Shown here one piece after another: positions 44,806-56,600 of a stretch of 64,000 nucleotides of DNA (position 1 is the first letter of the stretch; each line of letters starts with the position of its first letter). Both the position numbers and the translations under genes were made by a program. The notes beneath the pieces are model-generated. The model ran no database searches, was not told where the DNA came from, and was given only the letters and a program-made list of their open reading frames with translations. The DNA comes from Streptomyces sp. col6 (GTDB taxonomy: Bacteria > Actinomycetota > Actinomycetes > Streptomycetales > Streptomycetaceae), in NCBI RefSeq assembly GCF_008042035.1, contig NZ_RDBL01000010.1, positions 1-64,000 of the forward strand, written 5' to 3'.

Positions 44806-45827
44806 CCGTCGCGGGCCGCGCGTCCGAGGCCGCGGGAAAGAACCGGCGGGCCGTCCCGCAGACCGCCCTGCTCGTCGGCGGACTGATCCTGCTGGTCGTT
44901 CTCGCCGTACTCAGCATGGGCGTCGGGGCCCGCCACGTCGCCCCCGGCGAAGTCGTGCGCGCACTCTTCGACTACCAGGGGACCGACGACCACGTCGTCG
45001 TACGGGACGTGCGGGCACCGCGTGCGCTGCTCGCCGTCGCCGTCGGTGCCGCGCTCGCCGTCGCGGGCGCGCTCATCCAGACGCTCGCCCGCAACCCGCT
45101 GGCCGAGCCCGGCATCCTCGGGGTCACCGCGGGCGCCGGGTTCGCCGTCACCCTCGGGTCGGCGGCGGGCCTGGCCGGCGGCCAGGCCGGCGAACTCGGC
45201 TTCGCGGTCGTCGGATCCGTGGCCGCGGCGTTCCTGGTCGCCGCGGTCGGCCGCACCTCGCCGCTGCGCCTGGTCCTCACGGGCGTGGCGGTGACCGCGG
45301 TGCTCAACGGCGTCGCCCTCGGGCTGCGCCTCATGCTCCCGGACACCTTCGACCTCTACCGGTTCTGGTCGGTGGGGACACTGGCCGGGCGCGAACAGGC
45401 CGCCCTGTCCTGGCCGTTGACCGCCATCGCGGTGTCCCTGGCCGGTGCGCTGCTGCTGAGCCGGGCGCTCAACGCCCTGACACTCGGCGAGAACGTGGCG
45501 CACACCCTGGGCGCCAACGTGGGCCGGGTCCGCCTCACCACCCTCGTCCTCATCACCGTGCTCAGCGGCGCGGCGACGGCGGTGGCGGGCCCCATCCTGT
45601 TCGTCGGCCTGATCGTGCCCCACCTGGTGCGCAAACCGGCTTCCGGATCGGTGCCCTGGCTGATCGCCTACACCATGGTCCTCGGGCCCGTCCTGCTCCT
45701 CGCCGCCGACATGGCCGCGCGGGTCCTGCTGCCCACCGGTGAGGTGCCGGTGGCCATCGTGACCGCCTTCCTCGGCGGCCCCATGCTGATCTGGGCGGTC
45801 CGCCGCTACGGGGCGGGGTCCCTGTGA
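44802..45827 (+). CDS. FecCD-family siderophore permease (importer 2, first)
   Basis: A 341-aa ten-helix permease. VAGALIQTLARNPLAEPGILGVTAGAGFA is the FecCD signature and GENVAHTLGANVGRVRL the ATPase-contact loop. GTG 44802 lies in GTGA shared with the binding-protein stop, and its own stop overlaps the next permease in the same way. The run of 4-nt overlaps from 44802 to 46819 implies tightly coupled synthesis of the importer. Confidence 0.92.
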   Translation: MTVAGRASEAAGKNRRAVPQTALLVGGLILLVVLAVLSMGVGARHVAPGEVVRALFDYQGTDDHVVVRDVRAPRALLAVAVGAALAVAGALIQTLARNPLAEPGILGVTAGAGFAVTLGSAAGLAGGQAGELGFAVVGSVAAAFLVAAVGRTSPLRLVLTGVAVTAVLNGVALGLRLMLPDTFDLYRFWSVGTLAGREQAALSWPLTAIAVSLAGALLLSRALNALTLGENVAHTLGANVGRVRLTTLVLITVLSGAATAVAGPILFVGLIVPHLVRKPASGSVPWLIAYTMVLGPVLLLAADMAARVLLPTGEVPVAIVTAFLGGPMLIWAVRRYGAGSL

Positions 45828-46819
45828 ACGTGCTGAAATTCCACTTCGAACGGCGTACGGCGATACTCGTCGTCGTCCTGGTCGCCCTGATGCTGGGGCT
45901 CGGCCTGCTCGGGCTGTGCTACGGGGCGTCATGGGCCCCGCCCGGCAAGGTGTTCGCCGTCCTGACCGGCTCCGAGCACTCCGTGGTGATCCGGGACTGG
46001 CGTTTGCCGCGGGTGCTGGCCGGCCTGGTCTTCGGCGCCGCGCTCGGCGTCGCCGGCGCCATCTTCCAGAACCTCACCCGCAACCCCATGGGCAGCCCCG
46101 ACGTCATCGGGCTGGACGCCGGCGCCTACACCGGCGCGCTGGTCGCCCTGACCGTACTGTCGGGCACGTCCGCGCAGCTCGCCACCAGCTCCGTGATCGG
46201 CGGACTGGCCGTCGCGGCCGCCATCTACCTGCTGTCGCTCGAACACGGCTTCTCGGGCCTTCGGCTGGTCGTGATCGGTATCGCCATCAACGCGATGATG
46301 ACCGCGGTCAACTCGTGGATCGTGCTCCGCGCGGACCTGGAGGTGGCGATCGCCGCCGTCGGCTGGAGCGCGGGCTCGCTCAACGGCGTGGGCTGGGAGG
46401 ACCTCGGTATCCCCTTCACGGTGATCGCCGTCCTGCTGGCCCTGATGACCACCAAGGCCCACGCCATGCACCAGGCGTCGCTCGGTGACCCGATCGCCGT
46501 CACGACCGGCGTAGGACTCGACCGGCTGCGCCTGCTGATGGTCCTGGTCGGCGTCGGCTGCACCGCCACGGTGACCGCCGTGGCCGGGCCCATCGCGTTC
46601 ATCGCGCTGGCCGCCCCGCAGATCGGCCGCCGGCTCGCCGGCGCTGCCGGGATCCCGCTGCTCCCGGCAGCACTGACCGGGGCGGTGCTCCTCCAGGGCG
46701 CCGACCTGGTGGCCCAGATGCTGCTGGCGCCCGTCGCGCTGCCCGTGGGCGTCGTGAGCACCGCGATCGGCGGTTGCTACCTGATCTGGCTGCTGACCAA
46801 GGAGGTGAGGCGCGCGTGA
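45824..46819 (+). CDS. FecCD-family siderophore permease (importer 2, second)
   Basis: A 331-aa partner permease. GVAGAIFQNLTRNPMGSPDVIGLDAGAYTGA is the signature; GDPIAVTTGVGLDRLRLLM is the cytoplasmic loop. It starts at GTG 45824 and overlaps the ATPase start at 46816. Compared with the first permease it has the shorter N-terminus. Confidence 0.92.
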   Translation: MNVLKFHFERRTAILVVVLVALMLGLGLLGLCYGASWAPPGKVFAVLTGSEHSVVIRDWRLPRVLAGLVFGAALGVAGAIFQNLTRNPMGSPDVIGLDAGAYTGALVALTVLSGTSAQLATSSVIGGLAVAAAIYLLSLEHGFSGLRLVVIGIAINAMMTAVNSWIVLRADLEVAIAAVGWSAGSLNGVGWEDLGIPFTVIAVLLALMTTKAHAMHQASLGDPIAVTTGVGLDRLRLLMVLVGVGCTATVTAVAGPIAFIALAAPQIGRRLAGAAGIPLLPAALTGAVLLQGADLVAQMLLAPVALPVGVVSTAIGGCYLIWLLTKEVRRA

Positions 46820-47601
46820 CCGCACGCCTGACAGCGCGGGACATCACCCTGCGCTACGGAGACCGGGTCGTGTCCACGCGGCTGACCCTCGACATACCCG
46901 ACGGCGCGTTCACCGCCATCGTCGGCCCCAACGCCTGTGGCAAATCAACGCTGTTGAGCGCCCTGGTACGGCTGCTCAAGCCGCACTCCGGACACGTGGA
47001 GTTCGACGGGCGCGAGGTCGGCGCCTTCGGCACCAAGGCGCTGGCCAAACAGCTCGGGTTCCTGCCTCAGGACCCGATGGCGCCCGACGACATCAAGGTC
47101 CGCCAGCTGGTGGCCCGGGGACGCTTCCCGCACCAGTCGATGCTGGCCCTGTGGTCGCCCGAGGACCAGAAGGCCGTCGACGGGGCCATGGCCGCGGCCG
47201 GCGTCTCGGACCTCGTCGACCGGCCCGTACAGGAACTGTCCGGCGGACAGCGCCAGCGGGTCTGGATGGCCATGGTGCTCGCCCAGCAGACGCCCTATCT
47301 GCTGCTGGACGAACCCACGTCGTTCCTCGACATCACCCACCAGTACCAACTGCTCGGCCTGCTCGCCAGGCTGCGCAACGAGGGCCGCACCGTCGTCGCG
47401 GTCCTGCACGACATCAACCAGGCATGCCGGTTCGCCGACCACCTGGTGGCCATGAAGGCGGGTGCCGTGGTCGCCGAGGGCGACCCCGGGGACATCGTGG
47501 ACGCCACGCTGATCAAGGACGTGTTCGACCTTCCCAGCGTCGTCGTCCCGGACCCTGTGACCGGCACTCCGATGGTCGTTCCCACACTGCAAGGAGAGTA
47601 A
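46816..47601 (+). CDS. Iron-siderophore ABC ATPase (importer 2)
   Basis: A 261-aa FepC-type ATPase. Walker [12 protein letters not shown], signature [18 protein letters not shown], Walker B LLLDEPTSFLD, switch His in VLHDINQACRFADH. GTG 46816 overlaps the permease stop; the frame extends 14 codons upstream but without similarity. The NRPS start codon lies one base after its stop, so import and synthesis are encoded on one transcript. Confidence 0.93.
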   Translation: MTARLTARDITLRYGDRVVSTRLTLDIPDGAFTAIVGPNACGKSTLLSALVRLLKPHSGHVEFDGREVGAFGTKALAKQLGFLPQDPMAPDDIKVRQLVARGRFPHQSMLALWSPEDQKAVDGAMAAAGVSDLVDRPVQELSGGQRQRVWMAMVLAQQTPYLLLDEPTSFLDITHQYQLLGLLARLRNEGRTVVAVLHDINQACRFADHLVAMKAGAVVAEGDPGDIVDATLIKDVFDLPSVVVPDPVTGTPMVVPTLQGE

Positions 47602-47602
47602 G

Positions 47603-50600
47603 TTGACCACCGCGAGCGTGTCCCAGGACGGCCTCCTTCCCCTGACCGGCGCCCAACTGGGCATCTGGAACGCCCAGCGCATCGAACCCGACTCGCCGTA
47701 CTACGTCGTCGGCGACGTGATCGAGATATCCGGCGGCGAACCGGTCGACACGGACGCGCTCGCGCAGGCGGTCCGGGCCACCACCGAGGAGGCCGAGAGC
47801 CTGCGGCTCAGGGTGTACGAGACCCCCGAGGGCCCGCGCCAGGCGGTCGGTGACGAACCCGTCGCCCTGCCCCCGCTCGTCGACGTCAGCGCCGAGGCCG
47901 ACCCGGCTGCGGCGGCCCAGGCGCTCGTCGACGCCGAACGCGCACGCCTCGCCGAGGCCTGCCGCGGCATGACGGACCGCCCGCTGTACTCGCGTACCGT
48001 CATCAAGCTCTCCGACCACGAGGTCTGGTACACCCAGCTCGGCCACCACCTCGTCTTCGACGGCTACACCGCCGCCCAGCTCGCCCGGCGCACCGCGGCC
48101 CACTACACCGCCCTGGTGCGCGGCACCGAGCCGCCCCGCTCCACGTTCGGCGCGTTCGCGACGCTCGTCGCCGAGGACACCGCCTACCGCACGAGCGAAC
48201 AGGCCGCCGAGGACCGTGCGTACTGGGTCGAACGCTTCACCCCGCTGCCCGAGGTCGACGCCGAGGACGGCCCCGGCAGCGGCGGCGCCCCCGCCCGCAC
48301 GCTCACCGCGCGGGCCGCCCTCACCTCCGAGGAGACCGCCGCCCTGCGCGCCTTCGCCGATGCCGAGGGCGTCGCCTGGGGCCAGGCGCTCATCGCCTGC
48401 TACGCGGCGTTCCTGCACCGCATGCTGGGCCGCACCGACGTGGTCTTCGCGCTGCCCCTGATGTGCCGGACCGGCTCGGCCGCGCTGCGCACCCCCTCCA
48501 TGGCCGTCAACGTGCTGCCGATGCGGGTCACCGTGCGCGGCGGCGACCGGCTCGGCGAGCTGAGCCGCCAGGTCGCCACCGCCATGCGCGAGATGCGCGA
48601 CCACCAGCGCTACCGGGGCGAGGACCTGCCCCGCGACCTCGGCGTGCCCGGCGCCGGCGCGCTGCTGCACGGGCGCGGGATCAACCTCAAGGCGTTCGAC
48701 CTGACACTCGACTTCGCCGGGGCGGCCGGCGTCATGCGCAACGTCGCCGGCGGACCGCCCGAGGACATGGGCCTGAGCGTCCTGCCGACCCGCGACGGAG
48801 GGCTCCTGCTCGGCTTCGAGGTCGACGCCCGCGCCAAGGACCAGGCCGCCGTCGACAGCCTGATGAGCGGGCTGCGCGCCCTGCTGTCCGGGCTGATGGA
48901 GGGCCGGCCCGTCGGCCGGATCGCCCTCACCGCCGACGCCGGCGGACTGCTCGCCCAGTGGAGCCCGGCCGCCCTGCCCGGCACCCCCCTCGACGTACCC
49001 GCCGCGTTCGACGCGATGGCCGCCGCCGGACCCGATCGCACCGCCCTCGTCTGCGGCGGCGAACGGCTGACCGCCGCCGAACTCGCCGACCGGGTGCACC
49101 GGGTGGCCCGCGCCCTGCGCGCCCGGGGCATCGGCGCCGAGGACATCGTCGCGCTCGCCCTGCCGCGCTCGGCCGACGCCGTCGTCGCCCTGCTCGCGGT
49201 GCTCGACGCGGGCGCCGCGTTCCAGCCGCTCGACGCCGCGCACCCGCCCGAGCGGCTGCGCGAACTCATCGACGACACCCGCCCCGCCCTCGTCCTCACC
49301 GACGGCACGGTCGAAGGACTGCCCTGGAAGGCGCTCCTCGACGAGGCCGCCGGCCTGTCGGGCGCCCCCCTCACGGCCGCCGAACTCTCCCGGCCCCGCG
49401 ACCCCGGACACCTCGCCTACGTCATCCACACCTCCGGGTCGACCGGCCGGCCCAAGGGCGTACTCGGCCGCACCGGCGGCCTTGCCTCCCTGCTGCACCA
49501 CCAGCGCTCCACGGTCGTCGCGGAAGCCGAACGGGCCACCGGCCGACAGTTGCGCGCCGCGCACACCTACTCCTTCGCCTTCGACTCCGCCTTCGAACAC
49601 CTCGTCTGGCTGCTGTGCGGCCACGAACTGCACGTGTACGACGCCGACACCGCCCGCGACGCCGACGCCCTGCTCGCCGCGTACGCCCGCGACGGCATCG
49701 ACATCGTCGACACCACCCCCTCGATGGCCACCCCGCTCATCGACGCCGGGCTGCTCGACCTGCCCCCGGCGCTGCTGCTCCTGGGCGGCGAGGCCACTCC
49801 GTCCGCGCTGTGGCGCCGGGTCGCCGCGTCGGGTATCCCCGCGCGCAACATGTACGGGCCCACCGAGGCCACCGTGGACGCCACCACCGCGCGCATCGAC
49901 GACGGCGAACCGACCATCGGGAACCCCCTCGCCGGCACCCGGGTCTACGTCCTGGACAACGCCCTCCAGCCGGTCCCGTACGGCACGGCCGGCGAACTGT
50001 ACCTGGCCGGACCCCACCTGGCCCGCGGCTACCTCGGCCGGCCCGGGGCCACCGCCGAACGATTCGTCGCCGACCCGTTCGGCGCGCCCGGCGAGCGGAT
50101 GTACCGCACCGGCGACCTCGCCCGCTGGGTGCCCGGCCGGGGCCTGGAGTACGGCGGCCGGGGCGACGGACAGGTCAAGATCCGCGGCCACCGCGTGGAG
50201 ACCGGTGAGGTCGAGGAGGCGCTTGCCGCCCTGCCCGGCGTCACCGCGGCCGCCGCGCGGGTCCTCTCGTCCCGGCTTGTCGGCTACATCGTGTCCGCCT
50301 CCCTCACCGGCGACGAGGCACGCGCCCTGCTCGCCGAGCGGCTGCCCGAGCACATGGTCCCCGCCGCCGTCGTCGTGCTGAGCGGCCTGCCCGTCACCCC
50401 CAACGGCAAGCTCGACCGGGCCGCCCTGCCCGCCCCCGCCCTCGCCGGCGGCGGCCGGGAGCCGGGCACCGAACGCGAACGGCTGCTGTGCACCGTCCTC
50501 GCCGACGCGCTCGACATCGAACGGGTGAGCGTGGACGACGACTTCTTCGCCCTCGGCGGGGACAGCATCACCGCGATCACCGTCAGCAGCCGGCTCCGCG

Positions 50601-53600
50601 CCCTCGGCCTCGGGCTGCGCCCCAAGGATCTGCTGGCCCGCCGCACCTTCGCGGCGCTCGCCGCCTCCGCCGAACAGCTGGGGGAGACGGCCGGCCCGGC
50701 GGACGAGCCGGTCGGCCCGGTCCCGGCCCCGCCCATCGTGCGCGGCCTGCTCGACCCGCACCCCGACATCGACACGGTCGCCGGATACGCCCAGTGGACC
50801 GCCCTGCATGTCGACGCACTCACCCTCGACGAGCTGACCAGGGGCGTGCAGACCCTCATCGACCACCACGACGCCCTGCGGCTGCGCGTGGCCGACGGAC
50901 CGGAGATCCTGCCCCGGGGCACGGTCCGCGCCGCCGTCGAGGAGGTCACCGGCGACGAGGTGACCGCCCTGGCCGCACGGCTGGCCGGTGCACTCGACCC
51001 GCGCACCGGCGACCTGGTGCGCGCCGCCCTGCTGCGCACGGAGGAGGGCACGGCGGACCGGCTGGTCCTCGTCGTGCACCACCTCGCCATGGACGGCGTG
51101 TCCTGGCGCATCCTGCTCCCCGACCTCCACACCGCCTGCGCGGGGGGCACCCCCGAACCCGTCGGCACGTCCTGGCGGCGGCACGCCCAGGTCCTCGCCG
51201 AGCAGGGCAGCACCGGCGCCCGGCGCGGCGAACTCGACCACTGGCGTACGGCGTTGGGCGCATCGACCCGGCTGGGCGCCCGCCCGCTGGACCCCGTACG
51301 CGACACCGTGGCCACCGCCCACCGCTCGGTCACGACCGCCTCGCCCGAGGCGACCGAGGCCCTGCTGACCACGCTGCCCGCCGCCTACCGGGCGGGCGTC
51401 GACGAGGTCCTGCTCGCCGCCCTCGCCCTCGCCCTGCGCGGCTGGGGGCTGCGCGGCGACGCCCTCACCGTCACCATGGAGGGCCACGGCCGCGAACATC
51501 TCGACCTGGCACGCACGGTCGGCTGGTTCACCAGTGAGTACCCCGTCCGCGTGCCCGCCTCCGACGACGTCCGTGAGACGCTGCGCGCCGCCAAGGAGGC
51601 CCGCCGCGCCGTCCCCGACGGCGGCGTCGGCTACGGAGTGCTGCGCCACCTCGACCACGAGGCAGCGGCGGAACTCGGCGCCGTCCCGCCGCCCGACGTA
51701 CTGCTCAACTACCTGGGCCGGTTCGCCCCGTTGACCGCCGACGGCTGGCGGCTGCCCGACCACGACGCCTTCTCGGTCACCGAGCCCGGCGCCAAGGCCC
51801 TGGAACAGGTGCTGGCCCTCAACTGCTTCGTCCACGAGGGCCACGAACCCCGGCTCGCCGTCGAGTGGACCGCCGCCGGCGAGGTCCTGGGCACCGACGC
51901 CCTGGCCGCCCTCCAGGACGCCTGGGCCTCCGCGCTGGACGCGCTGGCCGCGCACGCCCTGCACACCACCGGCGGGCTCACCCCCTCCGACCTGCCGCTG
52001 GTCGCACTCGGCCAGGACGCCATCGACGCCCTGGAGCGCACCGGCCGGGTCAGCGACGTGCTGCCCGCCACCCCGCTCCAGGTCGGCCTCTCCTTCCACA
52101 CCCTGGTCCGGGACGACGCGGACGCCGACGTCTACGTCGTCCAGGCCGTGACCAGCCTGTCCGGGGAGCTGGAACCCGCACGGATGGAACGCGCCGCCCG
52201 CGAACTGCTGCGCCGCCACCCCGCCCTCCGCGTCCACCTGGGCACGGCCGGGGACGACGTGGTGCAGGTGATCCCCGCCGACGTCACCCTGGACTGGCGG
52301 GAGGACGACGACTTCACCGAGGCGGCCCGCGTCGACCTGGAGCGCCCCTTCGACCCGGCCCGGCCGCCGCTCATCCGCTTCCTGCTCTCGCGCGTCGGGC
52401 CCGGCGAGCACAAGCTCGTCATCACCAACCACCACGCCCTGCTCGACGGCTGGTCCATGCCGATCGTCGGCCGCACCCTGCTCGCTATCTACGCCGAACT
52501 CGGCGGCGGTCCGGCGGCCCCCGTCTCGCCACCGCTGTCGGAGTACTTCCGCTGGCTGGCCGGCCGGGACGAGGAGGCGTCGCTCACCGCGTGGCGCGAG
52601 GCGCTCGCGGGCGTCGACGACGCGACCCGGCTCGCGCCCGCGAGCACCGGCACCGCCGTCGAGCGGCCGGGCCGGGAGACCGTCGCCCTGAGCCGCGAGT
52701 TCAGCGACCGGCTGCGCGCCTTCGCCCGCGAACAGGGCATCACCCTGACCACGGTCCTCCAGACCGCGTGGGGCCTGCTGCTCGGCAGGCTCACCGGCCG
52801 CCACGACGTCGTGTTCGGCTGCCCGGTCTCCGGCCGGCCCGCCGAGGTCGACGGCGTCGAGTCGATGATCGGCCAGCTCGGCACCACGATCCCGGTCCGC
52901 GTCCGGTACACCCGGGACCGCACGGTGACCGACCTCATGGCGCAGGTGCACGCGGAGAGCGTCGCCCTGGCCGAGCACCACCACGTCGGACTGCCCGGCA
53001 TCCAGCGGGCCGTGGGCATCGGTGAACTCTTCGACACCATGCTCGTCATGGAGAACTTCCCGCTCTCCAGCCGCACCCGCACCCCCCTCGCCCCGGGGCT
53101 CGACCTCACCGGCGTGGACATCACCGACGCCACCCACTACGCCCTCACCGTCATCGTGATCCCCGGCGACGAGATCACCATCGGCCTCGGCTACCAGCCC
53201 GGCGCCTTCGACGCGGACACCGTGCGCGACTACGGCCGCTGGCTGCACCACCTGCTGCGCGAGATCACCGAGGACCCGGCCCGGCCCGCGCTCGTGCTGC
53301 CCGCCCTCGACGCCGGCGAGCGCGCGCGCATGCTGCGCACCGGCACCGAGATCGTCGCGGCGAAGGAACGCGGCCACTGGCTGGAGGAGTTCGCCGCCTG
53401 GGTCCGGCGCAAGCCCGGCGCCGAGGCACTGGTCTGCCGCGACCGCAGCCTGTCGTACGACGAACTCGACCGGCAGGCCAACCGGCTCGCCCACGCTCTG
53501 ATCGCCCAGGGCGTCCGGCCGCAGGACCCGGTCGCGGTCCTCATCGGCCGGGACATCGAGATGACCGTCGCCCTGTTCGGCGTGGCCAAGGCGGGCGCGG

Positions 53601-56600
53601 TGTACGTGCCGATGGACGCGAGCTACCCCCGTGAACGGCTCGCGTTCATGTTCGACGACATCTCCCCGGCCGCCGTCGTGACGACCGGCGCCGAACTGCC
53701 CGTCGACCGCGACGTCCCCGTCCTGCGCCTCGACGACCCGGCCACCCTCGCCTCCGTACCCGACACCGACCCGGCTGACGCGCGCGCCCGGCTCACCGAC
53801 GACGCCCTCGCGTACGTCATCTACACCTCGGGCACCACCGGCCGCCCCAAGGGCGTCGGCGTCACCCACCGGGGCGTGCCCGACCTGATCGCCCTCCAGG
53901 AGGAGGTCGTCGGCGTCAGCGAGCACGACCGCTATCTGCACTTCGCGTCGACCAGCTTCGACGTGGCGTTCTGGCAGACCATGGTGCCGCTGCTGTCCGG
54001 CGGTACGTCGGTGATCGCGCCCGAGGAGGTGCGCGTACCCGGCGACGAACTCCTCGACTACATCGTGGAACACCGCGTCACCGGCGTGAACCTGCTCCCC
54101 TCGTTCCTCGCCGCGATGCCCGACGACCGCACCGTCGACTCCGACGTGTTCTTCGTCGTCGGCGCCGAACGGCTCGACCCGGAGCTGGCCCACCGCTGGG
54201 GCCGGGGGCGCCGGGCGCTGTTCAACGCCTACGGGCCCACCGAGGTCACCATCAACTCCACCACCTGGCACTACGACCCGGACGACGAGGGACCGCTGCC
54301 CCTCGGCCGCCCCGACCCCAACGTCCGCGCCTATGTGCTCGACGGCGGACTCCAGCCCGTGGGCGTCGGCGTCACCGGCGAGCTGTACCTCGGCGGCCCG
54401 AGCCTGGCCCGCGGCTACCTCGGCCGCCCCGGGCTGACCTCCGGCGCGTTTGTCGCCGACCCGTTCGGCCCGCCCGGCACCCGCATGTACCGCACCGGCG
54501 ACCTGGTGCGCTGGCGCCACGACGGGCAGCTGGTGTTCCTCGGCCGCGCCGACCACCAGATCAAGGTGCGCGGCTTCCGCGTCGAGCTGGGCGAGATCGA
54601 GACCGCCCTCACCGGCCACCCCGACGTCCGCGCCAGTGCCGTCGTGATGCGCGAGGGCCGGCTCGTCGGCTACGTCATCCCGACCGACGACGCCGACCTG
54701 GACACCGCCGCGGTGCGCGCGTACCTCGCCGAGTCGCTGCCCGACCACATGGTGCCGACCGCGCTCGTCCCGCTCGACCGCCTGCCGCTGAGCCCCAGCG
54801 GCAAGCTCGACGCCTCGGCGCTGCCCGCCCCGGCCACCGTGTCCGCCGCGCGCCGCGAACCGGCCACCGAGGCGGAGGCGCTGCTGCTCGCCGTGTTCCG
54901 GGACGTCCTCGGCCGCGACGACATCGGCCCCGACGACAACTTCTTCGACATCGGCGGCGACAGCATCGTCTCCCTCCAGCTGGTCTCCCGGGTCCGCCGC
55001 CAGGGGCTCGGGCTCAGCCCGAAGGACGTGTTCGACGGCGAGACCGTCGCGGGCATCGCCGCCCGTGCCCGCGCCCTGGAGGGCGAGGCCGCACCGGCCG
55101 TCGGCGACGCCCCGCTGACCCCGGTCATGCGCGACCTGCTGCACCGCGCCGGGAAGGCCGCCGACGGCTTCTGCCAGTGGGTGGAGGTCTGCGTACCGGC
55201 CGGCGGCGACGAGAAGACCTGGACGGCCGTGCTCGACGCCCTGCTGGCCCGGCACGACGTGCTGCGTGCCCGCCTCGGCGACGACGTGCTGCACATCCCG
55301 CCGGCCGGCGAGGTGACCGGTGCCGACGTCCTGACCCGCGTCCCGGCGGACGGCGACCCGCGCGCCGCCGCCGACGCCGCGACCGCAGCCGCTCGCGCGG
55401 CCATGGACCCGCGCACCGGACCGATGCTGCGCGCGGTCTGGGTGGACGCGGGCCGCGACCGGCCCGGCCGGCTCGTCCTGATCGCCCACCACCTGGTGGC
55501 CGACGGGGTGTCCTGGCGCATCCTCCTCGACGACCTCCGGCACGCCCACGACGGCGGAGAGCTGATCCGGCACGGGCAGTCCTTCCTCGGCTGGGCCCGC
55601 ACCCTGCGCGACGCCGACCGGCGCCCCGAACTCCCGCACTGGCGGCGGATGACCGCGACCGAGCCCCTCGCTCAGCCGCTCGACCCCGCCCGGGACACCG
55701 TGGCCACCGCGGCGCACCACGAGATCCGGCTCGACGCGGACGCCACCCGCGCCCTGATCACCACCCTGCCCGCCGCCCACCGCACCACACCGGACGCCGT
55801 GCTTCTGACGGCGCTCGCCCAGGCGGTACGCGACTGGCGGGGCATCCCGGAACTCCTGGTCGCGCTGGAGAGCCACGGCCGCCCGCGCGAGGTCGACCTC
55901 TCGCAGACCGTCGGCTGGTTCACGGCCATCCACCCGGTCCGGCTCGACGCCGCCGACGACGTGCGGGCGGTCCGGGAACGGCTGCGCGCCCAGGGCGACG
56001 GCCTCGGCCACGGCATCCTCACCACGGCCGGCCTGACCGACCCGGTCCGCCCGGAGGTCGCCTGGAACTACCTCGGCCAGTACCCCGGCGCCCCGGAGAC
56101 GGAGACGCCCTGGCAGCCGGCCCCGGACGCCGACCCGCTCGGCTCCGACGGTTCCGGCCCGATGCCCCTCCCGTACAGCCTCATGGTCAACGCCCTGGTG
56201 CGTGACGACGCGCTCGGGGTGCGGATCACCTGGCCGGAAGCGCTGTTCAGCGGCGCGGAGATCGAGGAGCTGGGCCGGCACCTGAGGGCCGCGCTGCTGC
56301 GGGTCGCCGCCGCGCCGGAGATCAGCGCGCTCGGGGACCAGCCGGTCGCCGCCGTGCAGCCGCTCAGCCCCTTGCAGGAAGTGATGCTGCGGCACGCGCG
56401 GACCGAGCGCCCCGACCCGTACACCGTGCAGTCGGTGTTCTCGCTCGCCGGCCCGCTCGACACCGGGGCGCTGCGCGGCGCGGGCGACGACCTGCTGGCC
56501 CGGCACCCCAACATGGGCGCCGTGTTCCCCGCCTCGCTGGGGGTCATTCCGGAATCGCCCCGGCCGGAGTTCCGCGTCACCGACACGCCGGCCGACGACG